DNA of 52,495 bases from an uncultured Clostridia bacterium (GCA_945921465.1 CAMEKS010000005.1:1-52495), one strand, 5' to 3'; shown: positions 9,850-22,604, numbered from the stretch's first letter. Numbers and translations are program-made. Notes: a model not told the origin generated them from the sequence alone.

Positions 9850-10455
9850 TTATCTCTCTTTTAATTCATAAATTTTTTTGGATAACAGTTTAGTTCCTTC
9901 TTCTATCAATTCTGGAGTGATTTTATCTCCTTTGACATATCCAAGTTCTTTACTTAGCCAAAATTCTTGACCTACAACCATTTTGTTAAAGCAAAATGGC
10001 CTAAATTTTTTCTTAATATACGCAGGCACAATTGGCGAATCTGTTTTAAGAGCAAATATTATCACACCGCTCTTCAATTCATTTGATTCATCAGATTTTA
10101 GCCTAGTTCCTTCTGGGAAAATACAAACAGCCTTTTCCCGACGCAGCATATCCATCGTTGTCTTAATAGATTTAATATCTGTTGTATTGCGATTAACCGG
10201 ATAAGCACGAAGACACTTACATATATACCCAAAGAATTTATTGTGAAATAATTCTTCTTTTGCCATAAAGTTAAATCTTCGCCTAAATATCCTACTCCAG
10301 ATCACAATAGGGTCTACGCTGCTTTGGTGATTGGTACAAAGAATTACCCTTCCTTTGCGTCTAATATTACGCTTACCAACTATTCTAGTAGGATAAATTA
10401 ATATAAGCGGAATAAAAAATATGATAAGAAGTACAATCTCCCAAAATCTTTTCAT
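9850..10455 (-). CDS. plsC: 1-acyl-sn-glycerol-3-phosphate acyltransferase
   Basis: NHQSSVDP (NHX4D block), FPEGTR block, N-terminal TM. Confidence 0.9.
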   Translation of the reverse strand: MKRFWEIVLLIIFFIPLILIYPTRIVGKRNIRRKGRVILCTNHQSSVDPIVIWSRIFRRRFNFMAKEELFHNKFFGYICKCLRAYPVNRNTTDIKSIKTTMDMLRREKAVCIFPEGTRLKSDESNELKSGVIIFALKTDSPIVPAYIKKKFRPFCFNKMVVGQEFWLSKELGYVKGDKITPELIEEGTKLLSKKIYELKER

Positions 10456-10457
10456 AA

Positions 10458-11129
10458 TTACTTCTCCCCTTCTTTTACTTTATTAATAATTATATTTGAC
10501 ACTTCTTGTGCGGTAATATTGTCTGAGTTGATATATATAGAGTCTGCAGTTCTAATCAGAGGCGAAGTCTCTCTAGTTTGGTCTCTTCGGTCCCTTTCAA
10601 TAATCTCTGCTTCCACCCTAGCCAAATCATCCATATTAAGATGATCTTGATTCTTAGTATCATTAATTCTTCTAATTGCTCTAATTCTCGCAGAAGCATC
10701 TAGATAAAACTTGTACTTGGCATTAGGCAACACCACTGATGTTATATCTCGCCCCTCCATAACTACATCCACAGTTTCTGCTACTTGCCTTTGAATCGAT
10801 GTAATTAATTCTCGCACTTTTGGATAAGCCGAACTAATAGAACAAACATCACTTACTTTGAGACTGTATAACCTGTCTGTAACATCAACACCCTCCAAAT
10901 ATACACGTTGAATTCCATCAATGTACTTTAGCTCAATTCTCACCTGGTCTATACAAGATAGCACATCACGCTCATTATTAGGATCAATATTGTGTTCTAT
11001 CAAATACAAACCAACTGCTCTATACAACGCACCCGTATTAAGATGCAAAATATTAAGTTTGTTTGCCACGATATCACTAACTGTGCTTTTGCCCGAACCA
11101 CTTGGTCCGTCTATTGCAATGTTAATCAT
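10458..11129 (-). CDS. cmk: cytidylate kinase
   Basis: INIAIDGPSGSGKSTVSDIVA..., MEGRDITSVVLPNAKYKFYLDAS; adjacent to plsC. Confidence 0.95.
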   Translation of the reverse strand: MINIAIDGPSGSGKSTVSDIVANKLNILHLNTGALYRAVGLYLIEHNIDPNNERDVLSCIDQVRIELKYIDGIQRVYLEGVDVTDRLYSLKVSDVCSISSAYPKVRELITSIQRQVAETVDVVMEGRDITSVVLPNAKYKFYLDASARIRAIRRINDTKNQDHLNMDDLARVEAEIIERDRRDQTRETSPLIRTADSIYINSDNITAQEVSNIIINKVKEGEK

Positions 11130-11185
11130 TTCTAACCGCCTAAATAATAATATGCTTACTATATGCCAATAATTTTCTAAATAAA

Positions 11186-11905
11186 TTATCTGCTATTTCC
11201 AAATATTTTGTTCTCTATTTCAGTTTTGCTAAGAGAAATATATTTGCCAACAGGTATATTATCTAGTTTCAAATTACCGATAGCTATCCTCTCTAACGCA
11301 ATAACTGAGTGTCCTATACTATCAAACATTTTCCTAATTTGCCTATTTTTTCCCTCATAAATGGTAATATATCTATAATAATTAGCACCTATTCGCTTAT
11401 CTGTCGTAATCTTGGCAGGCAGAGTAACCTTGCCGTCTATCTCCACTCCACACTCCAACGACTTTTTGTCCTCCACAGACAACGCCTTATTTGTAGTTAT
11501 CTTATATGTCTTGGACACCTTAGTTGTGACCTTTGATGGATGTATTATGCTATTGGCAAAATCCCCATCATTGGTCAGAATTATCAAGCCAGTAGTATCG
11601 TAATCTAATCTGCCCACTGGGAAAACACTAGGGCTGCTAGGAACAAAATCTATAATTAATTTTCTGCCATGTCCATCTGCACAAGAACACAACACACCTC
11701 GTGGTTTGTTAAGTACATAATATACTTTGGATGTAACCGAGTGCAAAATATGACCTCGAAATAGTACTTCATCCCTATCCGATATATCTGTAGCCAAATC
11801 TTTGACGACAACGCCATTTACCCTTACTGCACCACTCAATATTAATTCTTCTACCTTGCGTCTACTTCCCAAACCACAAGACGCCAAAAACTTATTTATT
11901 CTCAT
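11186..11905 (-). CDS. rluB: pseudouridine synthase, RluB family
   Basis: MRINKFLASCGLGSRRKVEELI S4 domain; GRLDYDTTGLIILTNDGDFAN catalytic motif. Confidence 0.9.
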   Translation of the reverse strand: MRINKFLASCGLGSRRKVEELILSGAVRVNGVVVKDLATDISDRDEVLFRGHILHSVTSKVYYVLNKPRGVLCSCADGHGRKLIIDFVPSSPSVFPVGRLDYDTTGLIILTNDGDFANSIIHPSKVTTKVSKTYKITTNKALSVEDKKSLECGVEIDGKVTLPAKITTDKRIGANYYRYITIYEGKNRQIRKMFDSIGHSVIALERIAIGNLKLDNIPVGKYISLSKTEIENKIFGNSR

Positions 11906-11964
11906 TGAATATATTGTATATTAATAAATTAATTATGTCATTTCTTTTTAACCAATTTAGCAAA

Positions 11965-11996
11965 AAAAATGACTTACTATTGAATATAGTAAGCCA
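11965..11996 (-). terminator. putative terminator downstream of dacF
   Basis: CTTACTAT (11974-11981) / ATAGTAAG (11987-11994) followed on the minus strand by TCATTTTTTTT. Confidence 0.6.
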
Positions 11997-12084
11997 CATT
12001 ATTGCCAGTTTCAAAAGATTAGAAGTGTTTTTTATTTGTCTGTATGTTACTTCACTTTTTGATTTTTAAGCGACATAATAATTT

Positions 12085-13227
12085 TTACTGCCACCTTAAT
12101 ATAATCTCATCCAAAATATGCTTAATATCAATATTCTTAGTACTATCTATCGCATAAATATCGTCAGTAAAAATAGGTTCGCCATCAAAGCATACATAGA
12201 CTTTACCTATAGCCGAATTTAACTCAACTGGCGCATCGATGCTATCTGGTATATCATATTTGACAGAATATCTAGATTTGTCTTCTATTCTAATTGCCTT
12301 AGAATATTCCTTAATTGATACTAAGCTTACTTTATTCTTATCTCCATTGTTAACCGTCACATCTGCAACATATGCATAAGGTGATACAAACTCCTTAACT
12401 TCGTATTCTGCAAGTGCCAACTCAGTCAACCTCTTACATTCATCAAACATAGGACCACAATTAAGGACAACCGACACAATACGCATACCATTTTCTTCGT
12501 GTGCATTGACTAAGCATCTACCAGCATTATCAGTAAACCCCGTCTTGACACCAACACAATTATCCATACTAAATAATAATTTATTTTTATGTTTTAGATA
12601 TCTATCATTAGTGACGCCATTACCCGAGATTATTGCCCTCTTAGTAGATACAATTTCACGAAATTTTTCATTATCCAAGGCATAGTTTGTAATAACAGCC
12701 AAATCATATGCTGTAGTATAATGTGTATCACTATCCAATCCATGTGGATTATCAAAGTGAGTATTACTAAGTCCTAATTTGGATGGAAGTTCATTCATCT
12801 TAGTCATAAAATTGTCATAACCAAAATGCTCTGCAATAGCTACCGCACAATCATTACCACTAGCCAAAATAAGCCCAAGAAGCAAATCATTCATAGACAT
12901 CATCTCTCCTTCTTGCAAATATATGCTAGTGCCTTCTATACCTATAGCATTATCAGATACTCTAAATGGAGTATCAAAATCAATAGTATTCTCAATAGCC
13001 ACAATAGCAGTTACAATCTTAGTCGTACTAGCCATTGCCAGTCGTTGATCCGAATTGTGTGAATATAGCAAAGTATTAGTATAACCTTCAATTACTGCCA
13101 TAGCCTTAGCTGAAGAGGCAATATCTGTATTATTAGCAAATATAATATTTGTCACATTATATATACTTATTGTCAGTACTACCATAGTTAATAGCAATAT
13201 TGATAATTTTTTTGACATTTTATACAT
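12085..13227 (-). CDS. dacF: D-alanyl-D-alanine carboxypeptidase (DacF-like)
   Basis: S-x-x-K (ASTTK), SGN, KTG (VKTGFTDNAGRC) penicillin-binding motifs; signal peptide. Confidence 0.9.
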   Translation of the reverse strand: MYKMSKKLSILLLTMVVLTISIYNVTNIIFANNTDIASSAKAMAVIEGYTNTLLYSHNSDQRLAMASTTKIVTAIVAIENTIDFDTPFRVSDNAIGIEGTSIYLQEGEMMSMNDLLLGLILASGNDCAVAIAEHFGYDNFMTKMNELPSKLGLSNTHFDNPHGLDSDTHYTTAYDLAVITNYALDNEKFREIVSTKRAIISGNGVTNDRYLKHKNKLLFSMDNCVGVKTGFTDNAGRCLVNAHEENGMRIVSVVLNCGPMFDECKRLTELALAEYEVKEFVSPYAYVADVTVNNGDKNKVSLVSIKEYSKAIRIEDKSRYSVKYDIPDSIDAPVELNSAIGKVYVCFDGEPIFTDDIYAIDSTKNIDIKHILDEIILRWQ

Positions 13228-13229
13228 TT

Positions 13230-13613
13230 TTATTCTACATCTCCTTTGTGATTAATAATGTCCTTAAATGTGTCTAGAATGTCGCTAATAGGAAAACCCG
13301 CACCCACAGAGATATACTTAACATTATCACCTACAATTGTAAGCAATCCTATCGGAGAATAACTAATACCTGTGCCACTGACCCCTGCCAAAGAATCTGT
13401 AATACATTTGTGTTTTTGTCGACCATTATCAACGTCACAACCACCACTAATCAGTCCCATAGTAAGTTTACAAATCGGTACTATAATTATTTTGTCGCCT
13501 ACAATTATGGGCTGTCCAATAATAGAAGAAGTATCTAATATATCACTTAGCGAGTCAATCGTATTTGTTATTAAATTATCAATACTGTTTCCCATATTTA
13601 TATTTCCTCTCAA
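13230..13613 (-). CDS. ytfJ: GerW/YtfJ family spore protein
   Basis: IIGQPIIVGDKIIIVPICKLTMGLISGG ... GTGISYSPIGLLTIVGDNVKYI, adjacent to dacF and DUF2953. Confidence 0.85.
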   Translation of the reverse strand: MRGNINMGNSIDNLITNTIDSLSDILDTSSIIGQPIIVGDKIIIVPICKLTMGLISGGCDVDNGRQKHKCITDSLAGVSGTGISYSPIGLLTIVGDNVKYISVGAGFPISDILDTFKDIINHKGDVE

Positions 13614-14247
13614 ATATTGTTTTTATAACCGCCCATATCACATCTAGTAAACTTATTACTACTCTTGCATTTAGGCAAATTGTTAAATTATTTGTGTCAA
13701 ATCCTGTATATTGATTTTGATAAATTATCACATCAGATTGATTTCGCCTAATCTTATAAAATATTATAGATAACAATGTGGCGATTGCAGAATTAAACAA
13801 AACTGCAACATCTGGTCTAGTACAATTAACAGTTATATTCGAATTAATATAATCAATATAAAGATAATTTATAATATTGTTTTTTAGATTGTTAATAAAT
13901 GAAACTGTTTTCGAGTCTATTTTTAATCTCCAAGATTTCTTCTTTTTTCGACCTCTAAAATCTATACCATTTCTCGCAATTTTTAATTCAAAGAAAATAA
14001 TCGGTATAGCGAAAAGTTTTATAATTATCATTCCATAATTTTTTTTTAAGTCATATTCAATGCTTATATCGATAATTAATCCAATTACAAAAATAAAAAT
14101 TAAAGACGCTATTATTATAATCAACCAGTTCATATATATATTCTCTGCAATTATGTTCAAAACTATGTAAACGGCAACAAAAAAAGACTTAAGATGACAC
14201 AATTTAATGCATCTACTTAAGTCTATATAGTAATAAAACGACTTCAA
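13579..14247 (-). CDS. DUF2953-type protein
   Basis: Membrane-associated protein immediately upstream of and overlapping ytfJ; C-terminal TRPDVAVLFNSAIATLLSIIFY region. Confidence 0.6.
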   Translation of the reverse strand: MKSFYYYIDLSRCIKLCHLKSFFVAVYIVLNIIAENIYMNWLIIIIASLIFIFVIGLIIDISIEYDLKKNYGMIIIKLFAIPIIFFELKIARNGIDFRGRKKKKSWRLKIDSKTVSFINNLKNNIINYLYIDYINSNITVNCTRPDVAVLFNSAIATLLSIIFYKIRRNQSDVIIYQNQYTGFDTNNLTICLNARVVISLLDVIWAVIKTIFERKYKYGKQY

Positions 14248-14254
14248 TGCTTTA

Positions 14255-15412
14255 TTATTTTACACTATCCAAGTCTTTTAAGTATGACTTATATCTAGCA
14301 AAACTACTCTCTGGAATTGAATTGATTAGAGTATCCAAAATCTTTTTATCTTCTCTACTTAATGTTTTAGGACTTTCGGCAACTATTGTTACTAACAGGT
14401 CGCCATAAACATTCCCATTAAGATTCTTAATACCCTTACCCTTAATCTTGAATACTGTATTAGACTGAGTTAATTCTGGAATTTTAAGAGTTGTATAACC
14501 ATCTGCTAGAGGGACATCAATCTCGCCGCCGCGAATTAATGTATAGAATGGAACATAGATTTTAATCTTAAGATCATATCCATCACGCTCTAACAATTTG
14601 TGATCTTTGATATTAACAATAATATGCAGATCACCGTTAGCACCGCCACGTCGTCCTGCATTGCCACTTCCTCTAACTGTTATAACTTGGTGATTATCAA
14701 TTCCTGCTGGGATGTTAATTGATATTACCTTGTTTACTTTCTTAATACCTGCACCACCACACTCTGAGCATTTAACCTTGATTGATTTGCCAGTTCCATT
14801 ACAGTCTTTGCATACGCCCTGCCTAACCATTCTTCCAAAAAGTGTATTCTCGGTATAAGTAGCGATACCGGTACCTTTGCAAGTAGAACATGTTGTATAC
14901 TCTGTTCCGCCTTTTGCACCCGTACCATTGCAGCTAGAACATTGTTCTTGTCTAGTTATAGTTATATCCTTCTTACAACCTAGCACTGCTTCCTTAAATG
15001 TTAAATTGATCTGAACTTGCAAGTCCTCGCCGCGAACTGCACTGCTAGACCTAGTTGTACTACCTCCGCCAAATCCTCCGCCAAACATATTAAAGATGTC
15101 ATCAAAATCGAATCCGCCAAAACCAGAACTGCTAAATCCGTTTTGACTAAAGCCTCCAAAGCCGGCCCCGCCGCTATTGCCGCCAAAGAAACCGCCATTA
15201 GGATCCCCATATTTGTCATAATTGCTACGCTTAGTCTTATCGGACAACACCTCGTACGCTTCATTTACATCCTTAAACTTTTCGGCAGCACCAGCTTCCT
15301 TATTAATATCTGGGTGATATTTCTTTGCCATTCGCCTGTATGCAGATTTGATTTCATCATCACTGGCCGATTTGTCTACGCCCAATATCTCATAGTAATT
15401 CTTATTAGCCAT
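14255..15412 (-). CDS. dnaJ: chaperone protein DnaJ
   Basis: J-domain with HPD, G/F region, four CxxCxGxG repeats. Confidence 0.98.
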   Translation of the reverse strand: MANKNYYEILGVDKSASDDEIKSAYRRMAKKYHPDINKEAGAAEKFKDVNEAYEVLSDKTKRSNYDKYGDPNGGFFGGNSGGAGFGGFSQNGFSSSGFGGFDFDDIFNMFGGGFGGGSTTRSSSAVRGEDLQVQINLTFKEAVLGCKKDITITRQEQCSSCNGTGAKGGTEYTTCSTCKGTGIATYTENTLFGRMVRQGVCKDCNGTGKSIKVKCSECGGAGIKKVNKVISINIPAGIDNHQVITVRGSGNAGRRGGANGDLHIIVNIKDHKLLERDGYDLKIKIYVPFYTLIRGGEIDVPLADGYTTLKIPELTQSNTVFKIKGKGIKNLNGNVYGDLLVTIVAESPKTLSREDKKILDTLINSIPESSFARYKSYLKDLDSVK

Positions 15413-15459
15413 TATATTATCCTTATACTAAATAATTAGTTTTTTAGTTACTTAAAGAA

Positions 15460-15507
15460 ACAAAAGTGTGCGTACCAAATTTTCTAGCTTTGATACGCAT
15501 CTTTTGT
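15460..15507 (-). terminator. stem-loop in the dnaK-dnaJ intergenic region
   Basis: ACAAAAG..TGCGTA...TACGCA..CTTTTGT inverted repeat. Confidence 0.55.
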
Positions 15508-15514
15508 AAATAGA

Positions 15515-17362
<1,848 letters not shown>

Positions 17363-17399
17363 TTATATTTTCCATTTCTATTCTACTTAGTGTTATATA

Positions 17400-17903
17400 C
17401 TAATTCAATCTATTAACCTTAACTGTAGAATGTCTAATAACTTTATCTCCTAACATAAAGCCACTCTGATATTCTTCTAATACAGTATCGTCTGGATATG
17501 CTTCGTCCTTGCCAACCAATACCGCATTGTGCAGATTAGGGTCAAATACTTTGCCCAAGCAATCAATCTTATGAACATTCAACTCGTTCAAAGCTTTCAT
17601 CATTTGATTATATATCAAATCAATTCCGCTAAGCACCGCATCGTCTGTTATATTAGATTTTGCTTGATTAAAACTATCTATTGCTGGCAGCAATTTCTCT
17701 ACTGTAACAGCAATGCCGTTATTGTAACTAGTTGTTGCGATTTCGGCATTTCTTCGCTTATAGTTCTCAAACTCTGCTTTGATCCTTTGTGCCAACTCTA
17801 GATATTCACTTTCTTTAGACTTCGCCTCAACATTTTCTAACTTCGTTTCCTCAGCCTTATTCTCCGATTTTTCGTCAATGTGTTTCTTATCTTTGTCTTT
17901 CAT
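17400..17903 (-). CDS. grpE: nucleotide exchange factor GrpE
   Basis: RIKAEFENYKRRNAEI..., C-terminal DKVIRHSTVKVN; ATGA overlap with hrcA. Confidence 0.95.
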   Translation of the reverse strand: MKDKDKKHIDEKSENKAEETKLENVEAKSKESEYLELAQRIKAEFENYKRRNAEIATTSYNNGIAVTVEKLLPAIDSFNQAKSNITDDAVLSGIDLIYNQMMKALNELNVHKIDCLGKVFDPNLHNAVLVGKDEAYPDDTVLEEYQSGFMLGDKVIRHSTVKVNRLN

Positions 17904-18979
17904 TTCTTAGCATCATCTCCCTTTTTCTTTGCTTCCGAATTAAGTTCGTCAGTAATATATTTTAGCACAGATGCAATCTTGGCATAGTCCATTCGTTCTG
18001 GACCTACAACACCAATACTCGCCATTATACCATCGGATAGGCTATAATTGGCTTTGATTATGCTATACTCGTTCATATCCTCACTCTTATTCTCGTCTCC
18101 GATAGAGAATACCAATTCACTCTTATCATTATTGTCTATATTTTCAATAATCTTGGTTATTTTCTCCTCATTCTCTATCACATTGAGGAATTTTTTTGCC
18201 GAATCTATATCTTTGTATTCTGGCGAATCAAGCAACTTGGTTGTATTGCCAAGTTTGTAACTACGAGTCTTGTTAATAGCAAAATCTTTAAGTATTTGTG
18301 TCAAACTAAGGAATAAATCTTGGAAATAATTAAGTTGATTATTAAATATTCTAATATATTCGTCGTAATTATCTAATATATCCTTAATCTTCTTGTTGCT
18401 TAGATTTTTAGTTAAAAACTTACTTGCATCTTTGCAATTATCTTCGGTTATCTCTTCTCTCAATTGGAAAGTGTTGTTAATAATTCCTGCATTGGTCTTA
18501 ACCAACATCAATGCCTCACCAGTAATAATAGGAATTATATTAATAGCTTCGATTGTTAAAGTTTTATAATTGGATAGTTGCACAAATGTTGGATACTGAA
18601 CAACTTCATTTATCTTCTTGGCCAGTGTGTCTACCACTTCCTTCAAATTAGATGTACGAGTCTTAAACTTATCTTCTACCAACGAAATATTTTCAAAATT
18701 AAGCGCATCATTACTTATTATTGTATCTACATAATATCTATACGCTTTGGTTGTTGGCACTCTTCCACCACTGGTATACAACTGCCTAAGGTATCCCATT
18801 TCTTCTAGTGCATTTAGCTCATTCCGAAGAGTCGCACTGGATAGCGTAGTAAATATATTGGTCTGAACACGCTCGCTGGTTATTGGAGACGCATTCTCTA
18901 TATAATTCTCTACAGCACTAAGAAGCAACTGTTTTTTTCGTTCATTCAACTTAAAATCTGTTGTTGTAATTTCCTTCAC
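17900..18979 (-). CDS. hrcA: heat-inducible transcription repressor HrcA (start re-assigned to GTG)
   Basis: LNERKKQLLLSAVENYIENASPITSERV...; GTG at 18979 preceded by AGGGAGAAATT RBS. The track start at 19021 would place the start inside CIRCE. Confidence 0.92.
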   Translation of the reverse strand: MKEITTTDFKLNERKKQLLLSAVENYIENASPITSERVQTNIFTTLSSATLRNELNALEEMGYLRQLYTSGGRVPTTKAYRYYVDTIISNDALNFENISLVEDKFKTRTSNLKEVVDTLAKKINEVVQYPTFVQLSNYKTLTIEAINIIPIITGEALMLVKTNAGIINNTFQLREEITEDNCKDASKFLTKNLSNKKIKDILDNYDEYIRIFNNQLNYFQDLFLSLTQILKDFAINKTRSYKLGNTTKLLDSPEYKDIDSAKKFLNVIENEEKITKIIENIDNNDKSELVFSIGDENKSEDMNEYSIIKANYSLSDGIMASIGVVGPERMDYAKIASVLKYITDELNSEAKKKGDDAKK

Positions 18980-19014
18980 AATTTCTCCCTTTTGGCACTT
19001 TATGATTTTAATTG

Positions 19015-19041
19015 TTAGCACTCTTTAACCTTAAGTGCTAA
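19015..19041 (-). promoter_or_regulatory. CIRCE operator
   Basis: TTAGCACTC-TTTAACCTT-AAGTGCTAA; one mismatch to consensus TTAGCACTC-N9-GAGTGCTAA. Confidence 0.95.
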
Positions 19042-19044
19042 TTA

Positions 19045-19073
19045 ATTATATGCATATTATACGAATAAGTCAA
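19045..19073 (-). promoter_or_regulatory. sigma-A-type promoter of the hrcA operon
   Basis: Minus strand TTGACT-17 nt-TATAAT directly upstream of CIRCE. Confidence 0.85.
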
Positions 19074-19909
19074 CAGTTTTATGCAACTTTTTTGAAATTT
19101 TTTGAAAAAATATTTATTTTCTATAAAAGTGCTTAATTTAGGCATATTTTAGGGTTTTTGCCATACAATGTATACATTTTTTTAGAATTTTTCTTCATAA
19201 TTTTACAATATTATTGTTAATAACTATTTTTAATAGATTGCAGAAGTAACACTATAGCAAACTACTATATTTATTAAATATAAACATATTTATATAATAT
19301 ATATATCTTTATTAAGCTAAAAAATTTTGAACTAAGATAATCAATAATAATCATTTTACCTATAACCCGTTCGCAATTAAACACAAGCCTTACTAAGTCA
19401 AACCTATTTTAGAAAAAACTTACCAATAATTAAGTACAGTTTGTTAAAATGTATGGCAACACTAGTTATACAAACTATTCATTTTGACTCATTTTTTAAT
19501 CGTAAATTTGTTATATTGCTAGCGCTATACTGTTAGAATAACATCAGTTATATTTAAGTGGCCATTAACAAAGTTGTATTTACAACTTATGATATTAAAA
19601 TATATTTACATAATCAAAAAAAGCAGTATCAAAATAAGTAAATCTCCTACAATTGTCTAAATTTCAGAGATTCACCAAAATATTGATAATGCTTTCGATA
19701 TTTTATATAAATTTAGATAATTAAAAATAGTTAACAAAAATGCTAAAGCAACTTATATATAAATTACATATTTAGCCCAATATAACTAATATAATGATGA
19801 CATGAAGTTTATATATTAATGTCACTATAACTGACATCATTTATATTGTCTTAAGTTAATACACAAATACAGTATAGCAATTATAGTATCCAAATTGTCG
19901 GGTTAACGT

Positions 19910-21118
19910 CTACTTCTTTAGTAATTTTGCATACATTCTCTCTAGTTGTTTAGCATTCATCAGGATGGGTACTGGATACAGCGGATTGCCTTCTTTGTCG
20001 GCTCGTTTAGCTAATTCTGGAATATCTTCTTGGCGCAAATCATCAATATAAGTTGGTATGTTCATCTTAACATTCATTTCCTTAACCCACTTAATGAAGC
20101 TGTGGCTAGCATCAATATCTGCCATATCATTGTCTGCAACACCAACAATTCGTGCCAACTTGGCCAATTTTTTATAAATCTTAGGTTCATATTCTTCTAA
20201 GAAATATGGCAAAATAATTGCATTTGCCAATCCATGAGGCACTCCATATTTCCCACCAAGCGAGTGTGCTACAGCGTGCACATACCCCACATACGACCTA
20301 GTAAAAGAAATTCCAGCCAAGTACGACGCTCTTAACATTTTCGCTCTTGCATCGGCATTGTGACCATTAGAGTAACATTCATACAAATTGTTAGCAATCA
20401 ACCTAACCGCCTCTTCTGCCTTGTCCCTAGTATACTTAGTAGTACTGTTGCCTATATATGCTTCAACTGCATGCGTAAGAGCATCCATTCCTGTAGAAGA
20501 AGTTAGATGAGGTGGCAAATTGATTGTAGTCTTATAATCGAGCACCGCATATTTAGGAATTAAATTAAAATCATTGATTGGATATTTGAAGTGTGTAGAA
20601 TCATCGGTAATAACAGCAGACACTGTTACCTCACTGCCAGTTCCTGCAGTAGTTGGTACAGCAATCAACGTAGGCAATTGTTTTCTTATTTTTAATAAAC
20701 CTTTCATTTTCTTTACAGACTGTTTTGGCTTAACAAACCTTGCACCTATTATCTTAGCGCAATCCATAACCGAGCCTCCACCAAATGATAATATTGCTTG
20801 GCATCCCTCAGATTTATATATCTTCAAACCAGCCTCTATGTTACTAATAGTTGGATTAGGTACTACTTGGTCAAATATAACCAATTTATATCCATTAGTT
20901 GTTAAATCATCCTCCAATTCTTTAGTTAGTCCCAAATTCCTAACGCCAGTATCAGTTACTAACATTACAGAGCTCACTTTGTTCTCTTGTAACACATTTT
21001 TAATTTCAGTCACACTGTCCAAGATCTTGGGTTCCCTATAAGGCATCAATGGCATAATCATCTTAAATATACCTTGATATATTCTGCAATAACACTTCTT
21101 AAAAATATTCATAACCAT
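19910..21118 (-). CDS. iron-containing alcohol dehydrogenase
   Basis: FGGGSVMDCAK, PTTAGTGSE, AVAHSLGGKYGVPHGLANAIILP motifs. Confidence 0.92.
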   Translation of the reverse strand: MVMNIFKKCYCRIYQGIFKMIMPLMPYREPKILDSVTEIKNVLQENKVSSVMLVTDTGVRNLGLTKELEDDLTTNGYKLVIFDQVVPNPTISNIEAGLKIYKSEGCQAILSFGGGSVMDCAKIIGARFVKPKQSVKKMKGLLKIRKQLPTLIAVPTTAGTGSEVTVSAVITDDSTHFKYPINDFNLIPKYAVLDYKTTINLPPHLTSSTGMDALTHAVEAYIGNSTTKYTRDKAEEAVRLIANNLYECYSNGHNADARAKMLRASYLAGISFTRSYVGYVHAVAHSLGGKYGVPHGLANAIILPYFLEEYEPKIYKKLAKLARIVGVADNDMADIDASHSFIKWVKEMNVKMNIPTYIDDLRQEDIPELAKRADKEGNPLYPVPILMNAKQLERMYAKLLKK

Positions 21119-21188
21119 CTCCTATTTATTCGATCTTATACTCAACATTTCAAATAATATGAAACAGATTTTATTATAAATTTCTAGG

Positions 21189-21947
21189 CTATTTACTAAC
21201 AATATTTGTATTTTGATCGCTATCAGCTTTGCTTAAAATAATAGATTTAATTCCATAGAATATTGATGTTGCAAGAATTATTTCTGCAGGATAATATAGT
21301 CCTAGGCATAATATAGAAAATAATCTACCCATACCGCCGAAATTGCGAAACAATAAGCACATATCAGACAAGAAGAACATAATACTGCCGGCAAATATAT
21401 ACCACTTGACAAAACATCCTAATTTTTTGTCAAAAATATTACTAATAGATTTGCTTAGCATTGCACTAATAATTAATGCGTAACATATAATTACAGGGAA
21501 CATTCCCTTAAACTCAAAGTGTGGATATAACAAAATTATTAGCAAAGATATTCCAAATACAATTGCAAATATTAGACCATCTCTCCAATTTATTTTGCTT
21601 AATTGTAGATAAGAGATTAAAAACCATATATGACCAATAGCAAATAAACCTGCACCTATTGCGAAGTGTAAATTAATGACCACATCGCCAGCAAAAGCAA
21701 ATGCTAACCCGACAACCATAAATTCTGCAAATCTTTTTGATTTTTTATCCAAATTTTTATTTTGGATCAACAATAAATAATCAAACAATCCACATGCAAA
21801 GAAAAGTGCACTAGCCATTATCTTGAATGCAAATATTTCTGAAAATACAATATACAAAACATCATATGTCATTATTGATAGCAAGAATAGACAATTATAT
21901 AGTAATATAGTTCTATCTTCAAAGAGTGATTTTATTTCATTTTTCAT
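21189..21947 (-). CDS. YhhN/TMEM86 family membrane protein (lysoplasmalogenase-like)
   Basis: 8-TM-like hydrophobic pattern; GAGLFAIGHIWFLISYL, GSIMFFLSDMCL, LYYPAEIILATS. Confidence 0.75.
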   Translation of the reverse strand: MKNEIKSLFEDRTILLYNCLFLLSIMTYDVLYIVFSEIFAFKIMASALFFACGLFDYLLLIQNKNLDKKSKRFAEFMVVGLAFAFAGDVVINLHFAIGAGLFAIGHIWFLISYLQLSKINWRDGLIFAIVFGISLLIILLYPHFEFKGMFPVIICYALIISAMLSKSISNIFDKKLGCFVKWYIFAGSIMFFLSDMCLLFRNFGGMGRLFSILCLGLYYPAEIILATSIFYGIKSIILSKADSDQNTNIVSK

Positions 21948-22142
21948 AATAATCTCCTTTAGATTTTATATATCTATATACTATCACATTACATATTTTT
22001 TTACATTTATTTTGATACATATTTTCAAATATATTGATTTTTAACTTTATTTTGTTTATACTTTTTATAGTATATTACTATTATGTTTATTAATTTTAAT
22101 TGATTTACATACTAGTTCAAAATATTATTAATTAAGGTAATT

Positions 22143-22604
22143 ATGAGTAACAGTATAAAAGTTATAACAAACAACAAAAAAGCACATTTTAATTATTTTG
22201 TAGAAGATACTATCGAGGCTGGTATTTCACTATTAGGCCCAGAAGTAAAATCTCTTAGGCAAGGCTCGGCAAGTTTAGACGAGAGTTTTGTTTACATCAC
22301 TAATAATTTGGAGGTCATAATAAAAAACTTATATATTAAGAAATTTGATTATGCCACAAATATCTCCTTTGATGAAAGACGTGATCGCAAACTTTTGCTA
22401 AAAAAATCAGAAATTTCTAAGTTGCTATCCAAGGTCCAAGAGAAGGGATACACCCTAATCCCTATCAAAATATATTTCAGCGGCAAATATGTCAAAGTAG
22501 AAGTAGGTATATGCAAGGGTAAACATACTTATGACAAGAAAGATACTTTGAAGCAAAAAGACCTACAGCGAGAATTAGAAAGAAATCTAAGCAAATATAA
22601 CTAA
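22143..22604 (+). CDS. smpB: SsrA-binding protein SmpB
   Basis: NNKKAHFNYFVEDTIEAGISLLGPEVKSLRQGSASLDESFV; located just upstream of ssrA. Confidence 0.97.
   Translation: MSNSIKVITNNKKAHFNYFVEDTIEAGISLLGPEVKSLRQGSASLDESFVYITNNLEVIIKNLYIKKFDYATNISFDERRDRKLLLKKSEISKLLSKVQEKGYTLIPIKIYFSGKYVKVEVGICKGKHTYDKKDTLKQKDLQRELERNLSKYN

Noticed and set aside
14734-15264. Alternative-frame ORFs inside dnaJ
   Set aside because: Caused by the repetitive G/F and CxxCxGxG regions; dnaJ frame is unambiguous.
18980-19021. Track start of hrcA at 19021 (MLTIKIIKCQKGEIVKEITT...)
   Set aside because: That start falls inside the CIRCE operator; a GTG with a good RBS at 18979 better fits HrcA N-termini.
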